From the NCBI GenBank assembly GCA_020284085.1, contig JACEVL010000934.1, forward strand, positions 1 through 64,000: a DNA stretch of 64,000 nucleotides. The letters are read 5' to 3'. The stretch's first letter is position 1. Each line of letters starts with the position of its first letter. The stretch is from Aporrectodea caliginosa (taxonomy: Eukaryota; Annelida; Clitellata; Crassiclitellata; Lumbricidae). The notes below the pieces were generated by a model. It was not told the origin of the DNA. It did not search any database and worked only from the letters and a program-made list of their open reading frames with translations. Shown here one piece after another: positions 47,281 to 58,030 of the stretch. Position numbers and translations under genes: made by a program.

Positions 47281-48395
47281 CATCATCATCATCATCATTC
47301 ACCATTAGAATTATCAATTATTATTACTGTGCTACTTCTTCATTGTAATTGTCACTATCATCTGCAGCATAGCCGTGACAAAAGTTTGGACGTCTTGTGA
47401 AAAACCAGCCATCCATGGCCATAAGTTTCTTCAGTATTCTAGTCAAATAACATCTGTATCGCCAAAAGTATTTAGATTAAACACCAGTTACATTGGTTAT
47501 CGTCCTTTGTCGAACTGTGTAACGGTCAAGAGATGTGTGCCCTCAAAAGTAATGCTTGTTAAGAGACGACGCTACAGCGTGGCTAGACTCTGGCAGGGAT
47601 TAACTGTCTGGTGTTGAAGCACATTACTCCCTTTTTTTCTTTATAGTAGCCTTTGTGTATGTAAGTTGTGAAGCGGTGTGTCTTCCTGCTTGATAAATAA
47701 ACGAATATATCATCAAAAAACATTCAATGTCGCTGCCGCCAGACACTTTTGTCTACGATGATACTTTAAAATACTATAGTGTCTAGCTATAGGCAACAGT
47801 GATTGTGCTTGACTATTGCACATTTGATATCTACAAAAGTTCTTACAACTACAGTGTCTGATGTCATGATTCCCTTGTAAGAATGCAATTAAAAAATCGT
47901 TTTGCTCGAGATTTTATCGTCGGAAATTTCTGGTAATCTTTCTGGAAGTTAAGATCATCTATTTCGCATAGCAACTGACTTTTCAATACCTGGCTGTTGC
48001 TTAGCAGTTCATCGCCATAAAACAAGAATTTAAGCTCTGATCATGTTTGGGTGTTGGATGAAAGTCTATAGTTATTCCAGTCATTTCATTTTATTGCACT
48101 TAAATTGCACAGACACTCTGAAAACAAATGAATGGCACTCCCTAAATATGCTCTTATTATTGGTATTTGTCGATCTACCTTAATTGCGATTTTTCGATGA
48201 GATACATGATCCATAAAGATTGAGAAATTATAAATAGCACTTTTTCTGAAATGCCAAGTGTTTGTTGGTTACGCTACTGGTGGCAAAGGTTCTGTGGAAA
48301 GAATTTCATCATCGCCAACATATTTATCATTATTATTGTTATCATTGGTATCATTGCTATTTTCATTGTCATTGTTATTGTTATCGATGTAATTA
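46040..48395. other. No gene recognised; small repeats
   Basis: Contains a CAT/CGT-rich tract at 46440-46545, a perfect 12-bp-stem hairpin at 46627-46660 (attattctggga ... tcccagaataat), and an ATT/CAT repeat at 47236-47300. Open frames lack domains. Confidence 0.5.
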
Positions 48396-48765
<370 letters not shown>

Positions 48766-48850
48766 ATTTTTTTTTTTTTTGCCATGCCCCGAGGTAAACA
48801 TGATCCCTCAGGGACTTCAAGATTAATTAAAATGATAAAAGTCTGGAACG

Positions 48851-48851
<1 letters not shown>
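48766..48851 (-). mobile_element. 5'-truncated 3' end of the TAA-associated retroelement
   Basis: On the minus strand: ccgttccagac ... tccctgagggatcatgttta, cctcggggcatggc, then about 14 A and a TAA repeat. It aligns with the 3' UTR of the full element at 48897, including the hairpin CCTGAGG...CCTCGGG. A TAA repeat separates the two copies (48852-48893). Confidence 0.75.
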
Positions 48852-48893
<42 letters not shown>

Positions 48894-48896
48894 TTA

Positions 48897-51800
48897 TTTT
48901 TTTTTTTTTTTCGCCCGAGGTATATATAATCCCTCAGGCTCTAAGAAACTATATGAGGAGCGTTTTCGTTCTGGAGTTAACGGTCATCCTCACCGGTCAA
49001 TTGCATAAAGGTGCCTCGAAATGCAACAGCATTAAACCGCTGCGTGCAAATAGAGAGACGCTGAAACAAGCGTGCTGTCTCCTGCGGTTCCCCCGAAACA
49101 ATGGTCAAACGCCGACCTAGTTCTGATAAAAACTCCATGCCCTGGGCATTGATGGGACCCATGGTTTCCAATGCTACTGGAATGAAGTCATAGGTGCTAG
49201 GAATTTCTGAGTACTTGGTGATCTTCCTGTCGGCAGCCATTTCTGCTGCTGCTCCTGGTGTTATAGAAGTCAGATGTATATACGAGGTTGCACACGTGTG
49301 AACACTGGTGGCATCCCAAGTCATATATTTTCCTCTTGACCACGGGATCAACGTTGCTCCATCTGGTCTTTTGCCATCGCTTCGGAGCAGACCTGTTGGT
49401 TCTTTGGTGCTCGGAACTTCAGCTCGCTGGAGAGCCCTCCAGATGATGTCATTTATTGTGAAGTGTCTGATGGTTCTCCCTCCAGACAGTCTGCAGACCA
49501 GTCCATGATGCCCTCCCTTGTCCGTTGTCACACCGCATTGGCACTGGTGTGGTTCGCAGAGGTCAAGGCCCAATCGTAGGCCTATCGCCACCCGGACAGC
49601 TTCATCGGTGAGACACAGTCCACAGGAAGCGATCGGAAACGCAGCCATCCAATCTCCTGCATGGGCGGAAGTTACTGCCCCCAATCTAGCCCTGCTGAGC
49701 GGATCCGTCGCCGAGGCCCACACTTCCGATATATCCTTCTCAATCAATGGTCTGTCCCAAACCTTTTGAGCCGTGATGGTCTCTAACGCACCGCTCGGGA
49801 GCGTGGTCCTACGAGCAGACAGAATTTCATCTTTGAAGGCGTCTTGCCAGTCCTCCGATTGAAGAATAGCGGATCCGAGATTTCTGGCTGATGCAGCTGA
49901 TGCAAGATATGCGGAAGAAGCCAGCATCTGAAGCCTTCTGATTCCCAATCCTCCTTCTCTAATCGGTAATGTCGCCTGTGTCCATTGGATGTCGCTCAAT
50001 CTGATGTTAACGATTGCCTCCAATCCAGATCTCATCTGTTCGTCCATTGTTCTCAACAGGGGGTGTTCCCAGCACTGTGTCGTTCTCAGCAGGAAGGTTA
50101 ACCTCGCCGCCCCGAAGCACGATCTTATGAGCATCAGGGCTCCCTGTGTTGGCAGCCTCCTCATGTCCACCATTGCCTGCTCCAATTTCTCTGAATGGTC
50201 CTGCAATGCCTTATCCAGCGCCGTTCCTTTGCAGAGAGGCGCACCCAGCAAACTTATTGAGTCCTTGGTAACTCGTTTGAAGTCCTCAAATGTCTTCTCT
50301 TCAAATTCCTCTCCAGCCAAAATTTCGCACTTCTGTCTATTCAGGCGTAAGCCCAGGGTCGACTCCAGGCCTAATATGATGTCCATGTCATGACCCACGT
50401 CCTCCGGTCTTCCTCCTAATGAGAGATCATCCAGGTATCCAATTCGGAAGCTGGAAACCAATGATCGTAAGGCAGGCTGCAGTGGTAAGCAGAAGAGCAG
50501 AGGACCCAAAGGGTCCCCCTGCTGCGGTCCCATCTGTGATCTGACCACAAACTCTCCGAACTGGAGCATTGACTCCGCTGCGTATGCCTGATGAATGAAC
50601 GGATATAGGTCGGGCATCGTCTCATGAACTGCGCGTAGCATTACGTCCCGTCTCAGAGTATTGAACGCGTTGCTGAAATCCAGTTTCACGAAGACCTGTC
50701 CCTGGGGCATGTTTGTAACAAATGCTCTGGCCGCATGGACCGCTGTCTCGCACCCCCCAGGGGTAGCTATACCCACCTGGAGAGGGGTGAAGAAGGATGC
50801 CAGCTTATCAACCGCATATTTGTTTGCCGCCTTTGCTGTAAGTCTTCTCCAGACATATCCGATCACAATTGGTCTCAGGCCTCCATTGCTTTTGGATAGT
50901 GCAATCAGTGTACCTCCGAACATCAGTCTACGGACCTCCTCGGGGCATCCGCCTCTCAGCATGATGTTAACAAAACCTGTCAGCGCCTGGATGAGGTCTT
51001 GCGAAGACTCTTTGTTGTTTATCAAGTCCACGAGGAGCTGAGGGCGGAATCCGTCCGGTCCACCTGCTGAGCCAATGGGAAAAGATCTCACCAATCCCAC
51101 GAGTTCAGACTCCAGTATCTGATATGGGGAGTTGTCTGCCGGATCAGGAAGATCCGCAATCCTGGTCGGCTGTTCATCCACTGGGTGTTTTTCCTGCATG
51201 ATTGTCCAGTTTTCCTCTGTAGCTCTAACCGGATGATCCCTCTCACACAAGATGCGAGATGCGGCTCTTAAGTTTCCCTCCTCCAGTTTAGCGTTGACAG
51301 CAGCAAGGAGCAAGTCTCTGTCATTATCCCGTCCTGTTCGTCTTTCATGTCCGCCTTCTAGCTCTATCTCACCCTCCAGATGCTCTCGTCTGTCGATTCT
51401 CTTCTTTATGACGTTGGCCAGGTTGCGCCTCTTGCCTGCCCTCGGTGGCTGTGCTAGAATGCTCGGCGCAAACCACAACAACCGGCGCCAGGCCTCGATG
51501 TCCTCCGGGTGATCCATGATGTTCCTCAGTATAGATGTGAGGGCCTTTGAGCATGCAAATCGTGCCCCTCTTGGTATGTGTTTGAGCACTTTTCCCCTCG
51601 GGTGATCAGGGTGTTGCAACGTGCACAGTCCCAACACCGCCGCACTGTGTCTCCGGCTCTCGTTCATACCGAGTTGGATCCCTGTTTCTGGTCGGGTGTG
51701 AGGATCCAGGTCTTCCTGTCTCATTGGTCGGCCAGCCGACAAGGGGTCGACCCCACCGGACCCCCCACTGGCTCCATCCGACTGCTCGTTACTTAGCGGC

Positions 51801-52342
51801 GGTTGCCTAGATCCTGGACAGGGGCTATTTCTTGGACCGTGGTTGTGGACGGTGCCATCCTTGAGATGCAGCTGTCTTACCGCTAGGCAATAGCTGCACA
51901 CCCCACTAGCCTTGTTAGATCCTTTAATTGACAATGTTCGACTGGCAGGCTGCCAAGTCCTGTGACTGGCCACGTTTCCTGCAACTCGGTTCCGGTCCAG
52001 TGACTCCAATGTTGACCCCATTGTGTACAACGTTCGTACTACTCGTATTCCTCGTGCAGCTCGCAACGACCTGTTCGGAGGAGGGCGCTGATTGGCTAGC
52101 GCGCCTCAGCATGGGACCGATCTGTATTATCGCTCACCACACATTTCCTCTCAAAAACAGTCAAAAAGGACCCAAAATCCACCCCGAAACACTACCTGCT
52201 CGTCTTCCCTGGTAACTATGCTGGTGCACTAAAACGAAACAGCGTCAACCGCGTGCTTAAATAATCCAAGAAACAGTTTAAAACCAATACTACGCCACAG
52301 GTCAAAAACATGCGACCACTCGGTGAGACCGCAACTCCAGAA
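48897..52342 (-). mobile_element. Non-LTR retrotransposon embedded in a TAA microsatellite
   Basis: On the minus strand the element has a 5' region of about 320 bp (52342-52022), one long ORF, and a 3' UTR of about 60 bp. The UTR carries a 7-bp-stem hairpin (cctgagg...cctcggg), a 14-A tract and then (TAA)n. The 5' flank (52343-52372) is also (TAA)n on the same strand, so the element sits inside a TAA repeat. No long terminal repeats were seen. The R4-clade element Dong is known to insert in TAA repeats; this protein has a different reverse transcriptase style, so the clade is left open. Confidence 0.85.
48977..52066 (-). CDS. Reverse transcriptase with restriction-like endonuclease (YLDD type), intact
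   Basis: 1,029 codons without interruption. The frame opens at TTG 52066; the first in-frame ATG is codon 16 (52021) and is the likelier start. N-terminal zinc-like motif: Cys57, Cys60, His74/His76, Cys83 (CSYC...VHNHG...CPGS). Reverse transcriptase: GPDGFRPQLL 336-345, RPIVIGYVWRRL 398-409, VKLDFSNAFN 460-469, GPQQGDPLGPLLF 513-525, the catalytic YLDD at 544-547, and LNRQKCE 575-581. LPIREGGLGIRR is at 700-711. Then comes a second zinc motif CQCG...GGHHGLVC (842-858) and RPDG...TWD (900-918), matching the PD...D layout of the RLE endonuclease in R2-type elements. The YLDD, instead of FADD or YADD, is unusual for a LINE. Close families appear as unplaced reverse transcriptases in other invertebrates (memory, not checked). 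Confidence 0.88.
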   Translation of the reverse strand: MRAARGIRVVRTLYTMGSTLESLDRNRVAGNVASHRTWQPASRTLSIKGSNKASGVCSYCLAVRQLHLKDGTVHNHGPRNSPCPGSRQPPLSNEQSDGASGGSGGVDPLSAGRPMRQEDLDPHTRPETGIQLGMNESRRHSAAVLGLCTLQHPDHPRGKVLKHIPRGARFACSKALTSILRNIMDHPEDIEAWRRLLWFAPSILAQPPRAGKRRNLANVIKKRIDRREHLEGEIELEGGHERRTGRDNDRDLLLAAVNAKLEEGNLRAASRILCERDHPVRATEENWTIMQEKHPVDEQPTRIADLPDPADNSPYQILESELVGLVRSFPIGSAGGPDGFRPQLLVDLINNKESSQDLIQALTGFVNIMLRGGCPEEVRRLMFGGTLIALSKSNGGLRPIVIGYVWRRLTAKAANKYAVDKLASFFTPLQVGIATPGGCETAVHAARAFVTNMPQGQVFVKLDFSNAFNTLRRDVMLRAVHETMPDLYPFIHQAYAAESMLQFGEFVVRSQMGPQQGDPLGPLLFCLPLQPALRSLVSSFRIGYLDDLSLGGRPEDVGHDMDIILGLESTLGLRLNRQKCEILAGEEFEEKTFEDFKRVTKDSISLLGAPLCKGTALDKALQDHSEKLEQAMVDMRRLPTQGALMLIRSCFGAARLTFLLRTTQCWEHPLLRTMDEQMRSGLEAIVNIRLSDIQWTQATLPIREGGLGIRRLQMLASSAYLASAASARNLGSAILQSEDWQDAFKDEILSARRTTLPSGALETITAQKVWDRPLIEKDISEVWASATDPLSRARLGAVTSAHAGDWMAAFPIASCGLCLTDEAVRVAIGLRLGLDLCEPHQCQCGVTTDKGGHHGLVCRLSGGRTIRHFTINDIIWRALQRAEVPSTKEPTGLLRSDGKRPDGATLIPWSRGKYMTWDATSVHTCATSYIHLTSITPGAAAEMAADRKITKYSEIPSTYDFIPVALETMGPINAQGMEFLSELGRRLTIVSGEPQETARLFQRLSICTQRFNAVAFRGTFMQLTGEDDR

Positions 52343-52372
52343 CTTATTATTATTATTATTTTATTATTATTA

Positions 52373-52857
52373 GCATTATTCTTCCTAGTACTACTAGTAT
52401 TACTTTTATAATTACGAAAATGAAACTTTTGTTGTCATAATTGTGAACAGGTGCATTTTGTCCAACATAATGAATGACTCTTCCGTTCACCTGGTCATGA
52501 GCTCCATTCACAGATCATGCTGCATTCAATTACCTTAGCACCGCCTTCATGAAGGAACAAAGCCCACTCCATATACCACTTTACTGTGGAATATATTCAG
52601 CATAGAATGTTTTGAAAGTCTCACATTTCGAAATAATCATACGACGGTCCACATTATCCTATATATTAGCCTACATATACTGGATGTGCAGATTGTGCAC
52701 ATAATGTCGTATACATAATCTCCACATGTGTAGGGCTTACAGCTGTCGTGTAAGCGTTCTATACACGAATAATTACTATGTGGAAACCGATTATAATGGT
52801 TTGCAGGTGTTATAGCCTGCTATAGTCTAGAAGTTGTATCCGTATAGGCTACATAGC
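52373..52857. other. No gene recognised
   Basis: AT-rich non-coding sequence between the retroelement's 5' flank and the next MITE. Confidence 0.5.
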
Positions 52858-52865
52858 GATATAAT

Positions 52866-53817
52866 CAGAGTTGTATTGTCTCGAGACACTGTCTCGGTCT
52901 CGAGACGTCTCGAGACAGGTTTTCGATGTCTCGGTCTCGGTCTCGGTCTCGGACCTCACTGTCTCGGTCTCGGTCTCGAGATCATTTCTCGACTTTTTGG
53001 AAACTGTCTCGAAACGAAAGTCTTGTCTTTTTGGAAACTGTCTCGAAGCGAAAGTCTTGTTCTCTTGTAGAAGCGGTCTCCAAAGTTCTCGTACAAACTG
53101 TATTTTGTTCGGAACTTCGTACAGTATTGCGCTGTAAAATTGTCTTGTGCCGAATGGATAACTAGTTAATCGGAAGTGCCAAAAGACAGGAAGTTTTAAA
53201 AAGCGGTGTTTCTGGTATTAAGATTTAAGAGTACGGTATTGAAAAAAGCAGTCTTAAGTTTGCACTTTCAGTCCAAAATTTCCGAATATCTTAAAATGTC
53301 TCATAAAGAACCTGAAATCGTGAAATATGCATTCACGCAAGTTTGAAAATGAAAAAATTTAAATGGCATGCCGTTCGTCGTTTGTGTAAAGCCAACATAA
53401 GCGAAACTCTTTTAACAACATCTAGTTTCTCAAGGTGAGTGATGTGACTTATGTCGCTAAATCGCTAATAGGCCTAGGGCCTAAATGAAATTTTGTTGGT
53501 TTAAATATTGGAATCATTTAGAAGATCTCTGAATGGCTGAAATATTTAATTTCTTTATAGTTTATACAACTCAGGTGATCGGCTGATTTCAGTGACTTGA
53601 CCCTTGTATTAGACTTCAAAAGTTGAGAAAAATTGTTTCGGAACTTGGGTCCAATGTGCATTTCACTCGTTTTGAACTGTCTCGAACTGTCTCGGACCTG
53701 GTGTCTCGTCTCGGTCTTGGTCTCGGACCCCACTGTCTCGGTCTCGGTCTCGGTCTCGAACCCCACTGTCTCGGTCTCGGTCTCGGTCTCGAGTTTTATG
53801 TCTCGTATACAAGTCTG
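52866..53817. mobile_element. hAT-like non-autonomous element with TCTCGG subterminal repeats
   Basis: The 8-bp sequence GATATAAT is exactly duplicated at 52858-52865 and 53818-53825. The ends are CAGAGTTGTATTGTCTCGAG and, reverse complemented, CAGACTTGTATACGAGACAT. TCTCGG hexamer arrays lie at 52885-52990 and 53690-53795, in the same orientation at both ends. The interior (53050-53640) has no transposase ORF. Confidence 0.88.
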
Positions 53818-53827
53818 GATATAATTA

Positions 53828-53940
53828 GAAGAAGAAGAAGAGGAAGAGGAAGAAGAAGAAGAGGAGGAGGAGGAGGAAGAAGAAGATGAAGATGAAGATG
53901 AATCACGATTAGAGAAGGAGGAAGAAAAAAAGAGGACGGA
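53828..53940. repeat. Polypurine (GAA/GGA)n tract
   Basis: Pure purine run of agaagaagaggaagagg type, directly after the MITE target duplication. Confidence 0.9.
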
Positions 53941-55790
53941 GTATAAATGTTAGCAACCTCATATATTTTAGCCTCGGCATAAGAGAGCGTGTGGCAAGCC
54001 TGATCTTTCCATTGACCATGTACGGTGAACATGCTCATAATTCTAGTTGGTAAAGGTTTGCACGTGGAATCTAAATGTTGAAACAAATTTCTACCCTTAC
54101 AAGGAATTGAACCCCAACCTGTCTGCTGACAGTCCATCAACTAATCACAAGGCTATCGCATGCCCTGCTGTAAACTTTATGAAAAACCTATTAGTTTACC
54201 TCCCGATTGCAATTTTTATCATCAGTATTGACATTTTATTCGTTGTCGCTTTATCATAAATTTGTCCATAAATTACCGTATAATCCAGCGTAATTGAAGA
54301 ATAATTGTATATGAACCTAGTTGGGGAACTTACTCCGTCAATTGTGGTGCATGACAATATACGTGTGCGGCGCATGCCAAACCACGGAAATGGACAGAGA
54401 GACACATGACGGTAGGAAGACGCGTCGCCCCATGGACAAATGTATAGGACGAGTTGACGTAGAGATTTGTCCCCAGTATGGTCTAGGGCTAGAAGACGTA
54501 GAGAGCTGCTATCGGTAGTGTCTAGGACGAGTTGAAGTAGAGAAGTGGTTACAAGTATACGGGTATTGTCTAGGGCGAAATGGCGTAGCGACTTTGTCTT
54601 AAGTATTCCTGGTCTTTAGAACTTAGAGAACGTTTGGTGTCCCTTATTATTGGCGATGGTTTAAGAGTCACGAGATGTAGAATGGTGAGTCGAAGTTCAG
54701 ATCAGGTAGAGAGGAAGAGGAAGACCGTAGCTAAGAAGGTAAACACGAAGAGAAAGACTCCTGCTGATAAAAGAACGAACCCTGTTCTGAGAGACGGCCA
54801 TCCTCAGGACGTTGCCCATCCGGCGACCGTGGAAGAGGCAGAGTCTGAGCGAGATAAAGCTGTATAGTGTTACTCTCTTGGAGAAGCGACCCATCCTAAG
54901 CCTCCCCTGATAGGAACGGTCACCCTGGGTAGAGATGGAGAACAGCCATTTACATTGAAGTAGACAAGGCAGTGACTCGGGCGGCTCCAGACGGACAGTG
55001 GGCTGGAGCCGACGCCGTCCCGTGAGCTGAGAGAGAGAGAGAGAGGTAGCGTGCGGGCGGCGGTCGCCACACATACGTATACCAATATCTCTGGGACAGG
55101 TGCGCGCTCTAGGTTTTATATGTATCTCTGGCTGTAGGCTAGCGGAGGAAAGATTATATAACGGAGCGTATAGTGCAGTGTAACAGTCTATGAAGTACCG
55201 CTGCGCTTTCAATTCCGGTTTTACCGTTTTGTTACGCCGTTTTAATTAAATGTGTATTTTTATCACATAAATTTGCATTTAATAAAATTTCTAATTTCCT
55301 CATACCATTGGTAACCAAATTTCTTACTGTAGCAAAAGACAGACGAGAAGGACATTCGGATCCGGACATTTACAGCACGCGGTTGTACGCGCACAAGTTT
55401 TTTCCACCGTAACTGATCTCACTGAGAAGTTGTTGTGACCGAAATCTGTCTAGACTTAGACAGTAGCATAATGGCTGACTGATGCCATAGTTACTTTCTA
55501 TAAATGAAATGTTTGTTTGGTTGTTGGACCGATATGGGTGACCTACATGAATCCACCCAGTCATTCACCAAGCAAACACTTTTAGAATTTAACTATAGCA
55601 TAACAGTTACACTGTACTGGTCTAATTATTCTCTTCTTCCCGTTTGCTGACTACAGGATACACCGTGCAAGTGATTGTATTGGTGGTATGGTTGAACTAA
55701 TTATGTCACATTTTCAAACTTTTATGCATGATTTAAATAGGGATGTATAATAAATTACTTAGGTAAAATAAAGAGGGTTAAACGAGCTCC
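53941..55790. other. No gene recognised; degenerate 60-70 bp repeats
   Basis: Positions 54445-54610 hold about four decayed units around gtctaggacgagttgaagta. Positions 54960-55080 are GC-rich, with a GA run. Open frames on both strands at 54634-55212 show no domain. A TATA-like attatataacgg is at 55152, of unknown relevance. Confidence 0.45.
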
Positions 55791-56249
55791 ATTTAGCAGC
55801 AAATTCTCTAAAATGCGTTGCTTACGGCGCTCCCCGGGACCCACAATTGCAGACTTTGTCCCAGTAGTCCAAATCCGTTAAAATATGCAGTTTGACACCA
55901 ACAATGTTTTTGGCCAAACACGCTGCTATCAACAAAAGCGCGATGATGAGATGAATTATATAAATCATAGTTAAAGTGCCATAGTGCACGCTGGTGCTGC
56001 ATGAGGTGCACGTTTAACAAAGTGTGTCTGCCATGTTGTTTGTCCACCCCTAGCTCGAAGTCTGCCACCGCTCCAAATCGGCGTGGGAGCATTAGACGAC
56101 ACTTGCAGACTTTGCCCGAAAACCATTAAAATTATTATAGTGAAACTGGACTCATAGTTAGAGGCGGTAGTCGCAAAGGTTACAGAAATCTACAGATCTA
56201 CCTCAGACAATTCCGGGAAAGGCACCCAACAAGCGATACCTTAGGACGA
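55791..56249. repeat. Decayed repeat with MITE-related pieces
   Basis: Contains ttgtcccagtagtccaaatc and gttaaaatatgcagt (55857-55893), related to the right end of the MITE at 39165. A partial second copy, ttgcagactttgcccgaaaa, lies near 56105. Confidence 0.5.
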
Positions 56250-56955
56250 CTGGTTTTGCCTGCGATTCATTCACTTCTAGAGATTCTGACAACCAATAAA
56301 TATTGGCTATCGTATCGTATACTTATAAAGCGACTCTCGCAGAATAACTATTCAAAGGCGCTCTCAGCGCGGAAGCCCCGGGAAAAAGAAACGCCTTTAA
56401 AGAGCGAGAGACTCATGAGAAAAAACCAGTCATTGTTTTAGCCCTTAGTGAGGGGAAGTCATTCCAAATGAAGAGACCCACCACAGCAAACGCCCGGTGT
56501 TGGGCCAGAGCAGACCTAGTCCTAGGAACAAAGAGATAAAGCCGATCTGAAGAGCGCAAAGAGCGGGATGAGGATGCAGGCTTGGCATAATAGTGTGAGA
56601 GGTATTTCTGGGCACTGCCTAGCTGGGATTTGGAGACCAGAAACAGGATGGTCCTGAGATGCTTCTGCTGAAAGAGACAGGAGAGGGTTCGATACGTGCT
56701 CCGTGAACGTGAGGGAGGATTCAAGCGTGACACCCAAGTCACGGTCACTAAAAGACTGTGTAAATGTAGGGAATTTCTCAGTCAGTAAAAAATCAATCTT
56801 AGCAAGCTGTCGCCTAATCCCAAACCAGATCAACCGAGCTTTCGTAGCGTTTAGGCAGAGACGTTTTACCACTTGTACGATCTTACTCTTGCTGGGACAA
56901 TTGATAAAGTTGAGTACGACACCAGCTTGGCAGAGATTCACTCGTCCATGCATCG
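56250..56955 (-). mobile_element. Decayed CR1/L2-like LINE, C-terminal part and tail
   Basis: The minus-strand frame reads CLNATKARLIWFGIRRQLAK and FSDRDLGVTLESSLTFTEHV, and in a second frame LAQHRAFAVVGLFIWNDFPS. These match the LINE at 10193 (KTQFIWLGGRRQLVGID, RDLGLALDSE, RRAFSVVGPSIWNDLPPE). The tail at 56260-56400 carries gagagcgcctttgaatagtt. Frameshifts are present. Confidence 0.75.
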
Positions 56956-57400
56956 CTTACAGCTGAATCGGGCAGAATGCGAAGCAGTCGTTAGAGGCTA
57001 TGAAGAAGCAAACAAGAATCAGGCCTTGGCTGAGTTTTAAAATGCCGCCATTGAAGATTTGATATTGCTGGGAGCACCGCTACTGCAAGGAAGGGAGGTC
57101 TATGAATCCATTCAGAAAAAGATTTAAGATCAGGCGAAAGTCATCATACGGCTTGGGACGCTTCACCTACACGACTCATGCACACAGTTGAGGAAAAACT
57201 TAAGCATATGAGCATATCGAAGCTTCTATGAACATTAAGAACAGTCTGCTTTTTAAGAGAAGGACCTCCACATGACTTCGATGAATTCTTGAGAATAGGG
57301 CTGTTTTGTCTTCACAATATCAACATGAGCGACGATCAATGGATCTTTGTATCTTTAACTGTGAGAAACCCTACTCAAAATTCATGATCCAGAGGAGGTG
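56890..57400 (+). mobile_element. Fossil relative of the YLDD reverse transcriptase element
   Basis: The frame reads HRLQLNRAECEAVVRGYEEA then a stop, then AAIEDLILLGAPLLQGREV. This parallels LGLRLNRQKCEIL...DSISLLGAPLCKGTAL in the intact element (residues 571-617). Further on, MSDDQWIFVSLTVRN parallels LSDIQWTQATLPIRE (690-704). Stops and shifts make it a fossil. It abuts the minus-strand LINE at 56955. Confidence 0.6.
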
Positions 57401-58030
57401 CATAAACGAAATCATTTTTAACATTAAGCTTCTGTTGTCGCATTTTTTTCAGAAGATGCGCGAGAAATATGTGCTGGCCTCTAGAAACGAAGCGAATCGC
57501 ATTCAACTCTCTTCTGCTGCGAGTGCTTCACTTATCGGCACCGCCTCGACATTAATCAGATTGTTTCATGTTCGATTCTCAAGTGAATCAGGTCCGTTAC
57601 TGCTGGGCTCTATTGTCCGCGGACAAAAATGCTGGTGTCACATATCTGCTTATCAACTGCAGCTTATTGCACATTGTCATATGCTGGACATTCCTCTTTC
57701 ACTTAAGTACTACTGTATTGGACTTAATTTAGCATTCTTCTTGAGAGCATACCTGTTTTTGCATTGTTAAATAGTCATGTGCGCAATGCCCTTGAGTGGT
57801 ACTTGAAAGACACTACATTAAGTATCTTGATATAATATGTTACAGGAACATGTGTATAACCAGGGTATATGTATATGCCCTGAAAATCTCCCTGAAAATG
57901 TCAGGGTACATAATTATATATACATGTATTCACCCTGATTCACTCGCAGTGAATCGAATGTGTACATTCCCTGAAAATATGCATATACCCTGAAATTTTC
58001 CTGTGATTTCTATACACATACCCTGAAAAG
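57401..58030. other. No gene; CCCTGAAAAT motif cluster
   Basis: Possible further decayed retroelement sequence to about 57770. At 57855-58030 the phrase ccctgaaaat and its inverse occur repeatedly around cagggtatatgtatatgccc, suggesting a short inverted-repeat element, but no target duplication was found. Confidence 0.4.

Noticed and set aside
54634..55212. Possible genes on both strands
   Set aside because: No recognisable domain, no splice support, and the two frames overlap on opposite strands; the evidence is too weak to call.
57855..58030. Short transposon bounded by CAGGG...CCCTG
   Set aside because: Several candidate ends exist but no flanking target duplication was found for any pair.
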